DNA of 64,000 bases from Haloprofundus salinisoli (GTDB taxonomy: Archaea; Halobacteriota; Halobacteria; Halobacteriales; Haloferacaceae), in NCBI RefSeq assembly GCF_020097815.1, contig NZ_CP083663.1, positions 992,001 to 1,056,000 on the forward strand. Direction: 5' to 3'. How positions within the stretch are numbered: position 1 is the stretch's first letter; the number at the start of each line of letters is the position of its first letter. This document shows positions 60,041-64,000 of the stretch, in pieces. The position numbers and the translations under genes are program-made. The notes below the pieces were generated by a model. It made no database searches and was not told the DNA's origin. It saw nothing but the letters and a program-made list of their open reading frames with translations.

Positions 60041-61036
60041 ATGAGTGACGGAGAGCGGACGAGCGAAGAGGGCGATTCGCTGAACGCCGTCCAACAGTGG
60101 CTGTATCTGACGGGAAGCCGACGAATCATCACGCTCGCCGTCGTCCTCGGCGTGTTCGTCATTGTCCGCCTACTCACCGAGGCGGGCGTCCTCCACGTCG
60201 CGAGTGGTAGTTACCTCGCGACCCTGATGGGTAGCGGGACGTTCTCGGGGCTGTTGACGCTCGTGACGGTCGTCCTCTCCATCAACCAGCTCATCCTCTC
60301 ACGCGTCTTCGGATCGCCGTCGGAACTCTCCGAGCAGCTGGAGGGGAACCTCGACTTCCGGCGGAACGTCGAAGACGTCATCGGCGTGCCGAGCAGCCCG
60401 AACGAGCCGGGACCGTTCCTGGCGTTCGTCGGCGATGCGCTCCAACGGGAGGCGGGGAGGCTTCAGGAACGACTCGACGAGGAGGACCCCGAACTGGCCG
60501 CGGAGACCGAGGGGTACGCGTCGAAGCTCGTCGACTACGGTGAGCACCTCACGCACGCGCGGTCGAACAACAGTACCGTCGACGTGCTGCTCCTCTGTCT
60601 GGGAAGCGAGTACGCTGACCACTTGGATACGACGCGGAGGCTGAAGCGACAGCATCACGACAGGCTCTCCGAGGAGGCATTCGAACAGTTCGACGACCTG
60701 CTCGAACTGCTGAAGGGTGTCGCCACTGTCAGACAGTTCTTCAAGACACTCGCCATCCAACAGGACCTCGCGCGGCTCTCGCGGCGGCTCATCTACCTCG
60801 GACTGGGGGCGCTCTTGGTCGTCTACTGCTTCACGCAGGTGTACAAGAGCCCGTCGTCGATGTCACCGACGCTTACCGCGTCGACGCTGCGGTGGGTGTC
60901 GAGCGTCGTCGCCGCCGTCGTCTTCGCACCGGTGGCGCTTCTGATGGCGTACCTGCTCCGCGTCGCCACCCTCACGCTGTACACCGTCTCCGTCGGGTCG
61001 TTCGTCCCCCCGGAGGAGCGATTGGAGAACACGTAG
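60041..61036 (+). CDS. Conserved membrane protein, four helices
   Basis: The 331-aa protein has two N-terminal helices (IITLAVVLGVFVIVRLL and FSGLLTLVTVVLSINQLI), a long soluble helical domain (about 95-240) and two C-terminal helices (LIYLGLGALLVVYCF and VVAAVVFAPVALLMAYLL). I recognise no family with known function. The architecture resembles haloarchaeal membrane proteins of unknown role. A GTTTAT box near 59994 places transcription about 20 bases before the ATG at 60041. Confidence 0.68.
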   Translation: MSDGERTSEEGDSLNAVQQWLYLTGSRRIITLAVVLGVFVIVRLLTEAGVLHVASGSYLATLMGSGTFSGLLTLVTVVLSINQLILSRVFGSPSELSEQLEGNLDFRRNVEDVIGVPSSPNEPGPFLAFVGDALQREAGRLQERLDEEDPELAAETEGYASKLVDYGEHLTHARSNNSTVDVLLLCLGSEYADHLDTTRRLKRQHHDRLSEEAFEQFDDLLELLKGVATVRQFFKTLAIQQDLARLSRRLIYLGLGALLVVYCFTQVYKSPSSMSPTLTASTLRWVSSVVAAVVFAPVALLMAYLLRVATLTLYTVSVGSFVPPEERLENT

Positions 61037-61158
61037 TCGGAGCACGCAGTAGACGCTCTGTTGGGTCTCGATAGCGGGAGACGTTGTCGACCCGTGACTC
61101 GTCCGAACGTGCGAACGAGTGACAAATATATTCGCCGAGCGCGTCGACTGCACTACCG

Positions 61159-61620
61159 ATGTCGCTTCGACTCACGAGTTCGGCGTTCGACGACGGCGAG
61201 CCGATACCGGAACGCTACGGCTACGAACGGGAGAACGTCAACCCGCCGCTCACTGTCGGGGGAGTCCCGGACGGCACGAAGTCGCTGGTGCTCGTCGTCG
61301 ACGACCCCGACGCGGAGGCCGTCGCCGGGAAGGTGTGGGATCACTGGCTGGTGTGGAACGTCGACCCGGACGTCTCGGAAATTTCCGAATCGTGGTCACC
61401 GGGGCAAAACGGCGCGATAGAAGGGAAAAACGACTACGGCGAACTGGGCTACGGTGGGCCGAACCCGTCGGACCGTCGCCACCGCTACCGGGTTCTGCTG
61501 TGGGCGCTCGACCGGGAACTCGCGCTCGTCGCGGGCGCGACCCGGCGAGAACTCGGTGCGGCGATGGACGGCCACGTGCTCGCGGAGACATCGCTGTCGG
61601 GGACGTACGACCCGAGTTGA
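61159..61620 (+). CDS. YbhB/YbcL family PEBP protein
   Basis: The 153-aa protein is a prokaryotic phosphatidylethanolamine-binding (Raf kinase inhibitor-like) protein: LTSSAFDDGEPIPERYG, NVNPPLTVGGVPDGTKSLVL, VDDPDAEAVAGKVWDHWLVW, YGGPNPSDRRHRYRVLLWAL. DPDA and GP..P form the anion-binding pocket. The role in archaea is unknown. AATATATT is about 30 bases upstream of the ATG, giving a leaderless transcript. Confidence 0.92.
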   Translation: MSLRLTSSAFDDGEPIPERYGYERENVNPPLTVGGVPDGTKSLVLVVDDPDAEAVAGKVWDHWLVWNVDPDVSEISESWSPGQNGAIEGKNDYGELGYGGPNPSDRRHRYRVLLWALDRELALVAGATRRELGAAMDGHVLAETSLSGTYDPS

Positions 61621-61644
61621 GCGAGGGGACTGGTCACGGAGTCG

Positions 61645-62166
61645 TCAGCCGAACGTTCGGCTACACGTCCCGCATAGGTTCTCTTCTTTCACGTCGACCT
61701 CTCGGACCGTCGGGGAGAAACTCATCACGCATTTCGAGTTGTCGCAGTGTTCGAGGCCGAAGGTGTGGCCGATCTCGTGGACGACCTCCTTGCGGACTCG
61801 GTCGGCGAACACTTCGGAGGCCGGTTTCGTCGAGATGCCGCCGTCCGAGGAGGTCTGCAGCCGATACGTGGAGATGACCGAGCCGTTGCCGTTGAGGTAC
61901 GCCAGCCCGAAGACGTAGTTTCGGCGTCGGTAATAGAGGTCCATCGGAGTGACGCCGATGTTCTTCTCGCCGTTGCCCACACGGCTCGCCAGCTCGATAA
62001 ACTGCTCTGCCCGGTACTGGTTTCGATTGCGGTCGTACGCGCCCTCGGGGATGCCCTGCTCGTCGTGGACCGTCACGTCGCAACTGTAAACCGACCGCAA
62101 CGCGGCGGAGGCCTCGCGCTTGACCTGCGCTGGCACATCCCCGATGGGCACGATGTCGACAAGCAT
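61645..62166 (-). CDS. amzA: Archaemetzincin
   Basis: The 173-aa protein is a zinc metalloprotease of the archaemetzincin family. The catalytic zinc motif HEIGHTFGLEHC is followed by the second zinc site (CVMSFSP, DVKEENLCGTC), which is the family signature. The substrate in vivo is unknown. The ATG at 62166 lies about 28 bases from CTTTATG on this strand; an ATG at 62193 falls inside that box. The promoter is interlocked with that of the divergent UPF0146 gene. Confidence 0.93.
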   Translation of the reverse strand: MLVDIVPIGDVPAQVKREASAALRSVYSCDVTVHDEQGIPEGAYDRNRNQYRAEQFIELASRVGNGEKNIGVTPMDLYYRRRNYVFGLAYLNGNGSVISTYRLQTSSDGGISTKPASEVFADRVRKEVVHEIGHTFGLEHCDNSKCVMSFSPTVREVDVKEENLCGTCSRTFG

Positions 62167-62172
62167 GCAAGC

Positions 62173-62197
62173 GGTTAAGGTGGGACCTGTCATAAAG
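62173..62197. promoter_or_regulatory. Interlocked divergent promoters of amzA and the UPF0146 gene
   Basis: Only 39 bases separate the two start codons (62166 on the minus strand, 62206 on the plus strand). GGTTAAGG (62173-62180) is the plus-strand TATA box and CATAAAG (62191-62197, reading CTTTATG on the minus strand) is the minus-strand box. Each lies inside the other gene's core promoter, so simultaneous use seems sterically difficult. Confidence 0.5.
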
Positions 62198-62205
62198 TTC
62201 CCGAC

Positions 62206-62649
62206 GTGAAACCTCGGAGAGAAGAGGCACTCGTCGGTCGCCTGTCGGGGTACGACTCGCTCTGTGAGGTCGGCGTCGGCCGCCGACCCGAGATCGCGGC
62301 GGCGCTCGCCGAGGCGGGGTGTGCCGTGACGGCGACGGACGTCCACGAGTTTCCGGTCCCGCAGGGTGTCGAGTTCGTCCGCGGCGACCTCGTCGCCGCC
62401 AGCGAGGCAGCGACGCCCGACGAGCACTACCACGTGGACGCGCTGTACGCGCTGAACCTCCCGCCGGAACTGCACCGCCCGCTTCGGGACGTGGGCCGGG
62501 CGGTCGGCGCGGACTGCCTCTTCACGACGCTCGGGTTCGACGAACCGACGGTCCCGGTTCGGCGCGAGCAACTCGACGGTGAGACGCTGTACGTCGTCGA
62601 CGCCGACGCCCGCACGAGCGGTGGTCCGTCGCCGCGACGACGAGGATGA
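62206..62649 (+). CDS. UPF0146 family protein (methyltransferase-like fold)
   Basis: The 147-aa protein has a Rossmann-like start [21 protein letters not shown], the acidic [20 protein letters not shown] and [15 protein letters not shown], as in UPF0146, which resembles a minimal SAM methyltransferase core. The function is unknown. The GTG start at 62206 is supported by GGTTAAGG about 29 bases upstream. It is followed by a HAD hydrolase gene. Confidence 0.82.
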   Translation: MKPRREEALVGRLSGYDSLCEVGVGRRPEIAAALAEAGCAVTATDVHEFPVPQGVEFVRGDLVAASEAATPDEHYHVDALYALNLPPELHRPLRDVGRAVGADCLFTTLGFDEPTVPVRREQLDGETLYVVDADARTSGGPSPRRRG

Positions 62650-62735
62650 CCGCTGCGTCGAACGCGTCCGAGGAACCCCGGCGAGTTCGAGGGCTATCCG
62701 GAACGCATTTCCTGTCTCCGGTTCGCACAGATGGT

Positions 62736-63599
62736 ATGCAGACCGACGCGGTCGTTCTCGACGTAGATGGAGTGCTCGTCGACGTCGCCGACTCCTACCG
62801 CCGCGCCGTCGTCGAGTCCGTCGATCGAGTGTACGGGCGGACGGTTCCGGTGGAAGCGCTTCAGGCGTTCAAAGACGCCGGCGGGTTCAACAACGACTGG
62901 GAGTTGACGTACGCCGTCGCGCTGTACGTGCTCGCGCAGCGAGAGGGACTGAAGATACCGACCGAAGAGTTCGCGGCGCACGTCGCCGAGCGAGGCGGCG
63001 GCCTGGACGCCGCGCAGTCGGTCGTCGCCGACATGCCCAGCATCTCGCAGGCGCGAGTCCGCGATAAGTGGGACAGAGACCGCCTCCGCGAGGTGTTTCA
63101 GGCGCTGTACCTCGGCAGCGACCGCTACCGCGACTTCGAAGGCGGCGACCCGCCGTTCGAGACTGAAGGGTTCATCCACGACGAACCGGTCATCCTCACC
63201 GAGGAGACGGCGGCGAACCTCACCGACCGCTTCGACGTCGGCGTGCTGACCGGCAGACCGAGCGCCGAGGCCGACGTCGCACTCGACAGGGTCGGTCTCG
63301 ACGTGTCCGACGAGCACCGCTTCACGATGGACGACTGGGAGGAAGGGAAACCGCATCCGAGCGCGCTGATGACGCTCGCCGAACGCTTCGAGGCGGAGAC
63401 GGTGACGTTCGTCGGCGACACGCTGGACGATATCCGGACGGCCACGAACGCCGCCGAAGCCGACCCGAGTCGGAGCTACCACGGCGTCGGAGTGCTGACC
63501 GGCGGACTCACCGGCGAGGAGGGCCGCAAAAAGTACGAGGCGGCCGGAGCGGCGGCCGTCGCCGACAGCGTGAACGACCTGCCCGCGCTCCTGGAGTGA
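62736..63599 (+). CDS. HAD-superfamily phosphatase (TIGR01548-like)
   Basis: The 287-aa protein has HAD motif [14 protein letters not shown], motif [15 protein letters not shown], the Lys in [10 protein letters not shown] and motif [15 protein letters not shown]. The helical cap and [13 protein letters not shown] match the TIGR01548 subgroup as I recall it. The ATG at 62646 overlaps the previous stop by four bases and would add 30 residues, but [12 protein letters not shown] at 62736 is the natural N-terminus and has a possible TATA element at the right distance. Substrate unknown. Confidence 0.87.
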   Translation: MQTDAVVLDVDGVLVDVADSYRRAVVESVDRVYGRTVPVEALQAFKDAGGFNNDWELTYAVALYVLAQREGLKIPTEEFAAHVAERGGGLDAAQSVVADMPSISQARVRDKWDRDRLREVFQALYLGSDRYRDFEGGDPPFETEGFIHDEPVILTEETAANLTDRFDVGVLTGRPSAEADVALDRVGLDVSDEHRFTMDDWEEGKPHPSALMTLAERFEAETVTFVGDTLDDIRTATNAAEADPSRSYHGVGVLTGGLTGEEGRKKYEAAGAAAVADSVNDLPALLE

Positions 63600-63603
63600 G
63601 CTG

Positions 63604-63840
63604 ATGGGTCGACGGCGCTTCCGGGCGTTTCTGTTCACGATGCTGGCGCTGGACGTAGCGGCGCTCGTCGTCGTCCCGTTCGTGGTTCCGCCGGATCCGA
63701 CGGCTCGGATGATGGCGTTCGCCGCGGTGCTGTTGACGATTCCGGCGATAGCGTTCTGGTTGGCCTACCGCGGCGGGTTCGAACGCCTCGGCGTCTGGTC
63801 GCCCGAGTCGGGAACCGAGGAGTCGGCCGACGACGAGTGA
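63604..63840 (+). CDS. 78-aa membrane protein
   Basis: The product has two hydrophobic segments (FLFTMLALDVAALVVVPFVV and MMAFAAVLLTIPAIAFWLA) and an acidic C-terminus. It starts four bases after the HAD gene stop, so it is probably cotranscribed. I do not recognise a characterised family. Confidence 0.62.
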   Translation: MGRRRFRAFLFTMLALDVAALVVVPFVVPPDPTARMMAFAAVLLTIPAIAFWLAYRGGFERLGVWSPESGTEESADDE

Positions 63841-63926
63841 GTTCGACGCGGCGAGCGGGTCTGGCGACTCCCGACAGTTCTCTCCGCTCGCGCAACGTTT
63901 AGGGGAGGTCCCGCCTCACATCCACC

Positions 63927-64000
63927 ATGCGAATCGCGTTACTCGGCGGAACCGGCGACATCGGCGGGGGACTGGCGCTGCGGTGGGCGTACGACACTCC
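63927..64000 (+). CDS. npdG: F420-dependent NADP oxidoreductase (3' partial)
   Basis: Only the first 24 codons are inside the window. MRIALLGGTGDIGGGLALRW is the NADP-binding start of archaeal F420H2:NADP+ oxidoreductase (NpdG/Fno), in which GGTGDIG replaces the usual GxGxxG. It moves hydride between coenzyme F420 and NADP. CGTTTAGGGG (about 63894-63903) is the TATA box about 27 bases before the ATG. Assignment rests on the N-terminus alone. Confidence 0.75.
   Translation, partial: MRIALLGGTGDIGGGLALRWAYDT

Noticed and set aside
62646-62735. HAD hydrolase starting at the ATG that overlaps the UPF0146 stop
   Set aside because: It would add 30 residues unlike the family N-terminus; the ATG at 62736 begins right before motif I. 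Kept as a possible alternative only.

Overview
The window is a stretch of haloarchaeal chromosome, most like the Haloferax/Halogeometricum/Halobellus group. The evidence is high GC with C/G-rich third codon positions, very acidic proteins, archaeal informational genes (aEF-2, aEF-1A, uS12, uS7, uS10, PCNA, ABCE1, FAU-1, SepF, archaemetzincin, PINA), and many genes whose start codon lies about 27 nt downstream of a TATA-like box, which is the spacing of leaderless haloarchaeal transcripts. From memory, gene order partly follows the Haloferax volcanii region around HVO_0350 to HVO_0420 (str genes, sepF-uvrA, HVO_0416-type zinc finger). I see no rRNA, CRISPR array, insertion sequence or replication origin. 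There is one tRNA gene, tRNA-Ala(CGC).

Layout. 1-8,900: a partial MscS channel, then the split str locus (rpsL-rpsG, fusA, tuf-rpsJ). An ACT-domain gene and homoserine dehydrogenase sit between fusA and tuf, preceded by a short upstream ORF that overlaps the ACT gene. 8,950-15,700: rhomboid protease, tRNA-Ala, two very small membrane proteins, a three-gene ABC export operon with a surface-anchored partner, RNase R, and a zinc-ribbon protein. 15,860-25,000: PUA protein, DUF1028 protein, glycosyltransferase operon, sepF, a tandem pair of methyltransferases in an AT-richer pocket, and uvrA. 25,200-36,700: Asp-box protein, geranylgeranyl reductase, YgfZ-like protein, regulators, SDR, UspA, AIM24-like protein, ROK kinase, a Tat/PGF-CTERM surface protein and a CNNM-type membrane protein. 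36,800-45,500: NifU-domain protein, FAU-1 operon, PrsW protease, small zinc finger, UvrD-type helicase with an M24 peptidase, riboflavin synthase, and a Tat-secreted protein. 45,500-64,000: tandem M32 carboxypeptidases, FAD oxidoreductase, PCNA, M20 peptidase, acidic small proteins, Mn catalase, PINA, an EMC6-like/ABCE1 pair, PEBP, archaemetzincin/UPF0146, a HAD hydrolase, and the start of an F420:NADP oxidoreductase.

Most of the window is core housekeeping: translation, recycling, repair, replication clamp and cell division. The less ordinary signals are: a 34-codon apparently leaderless upstream ORF overlapping the ACT/homoserine dehydrogenase operon; perfect inverted repeats placed on TATA boxes or start sites (uspA, the 60-aa zinc finger); interlocked divergent promoters; two genes whose stop-codon-bearing 3' ends are tandemly copied downstream; a methyltransferase pair with an apparent gene-conversion tract; and several structured or inverted-repeat intergenic elements. 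Starts were chosen by combining family N-termini with TATA spacing. They often differ from the longest open frame.
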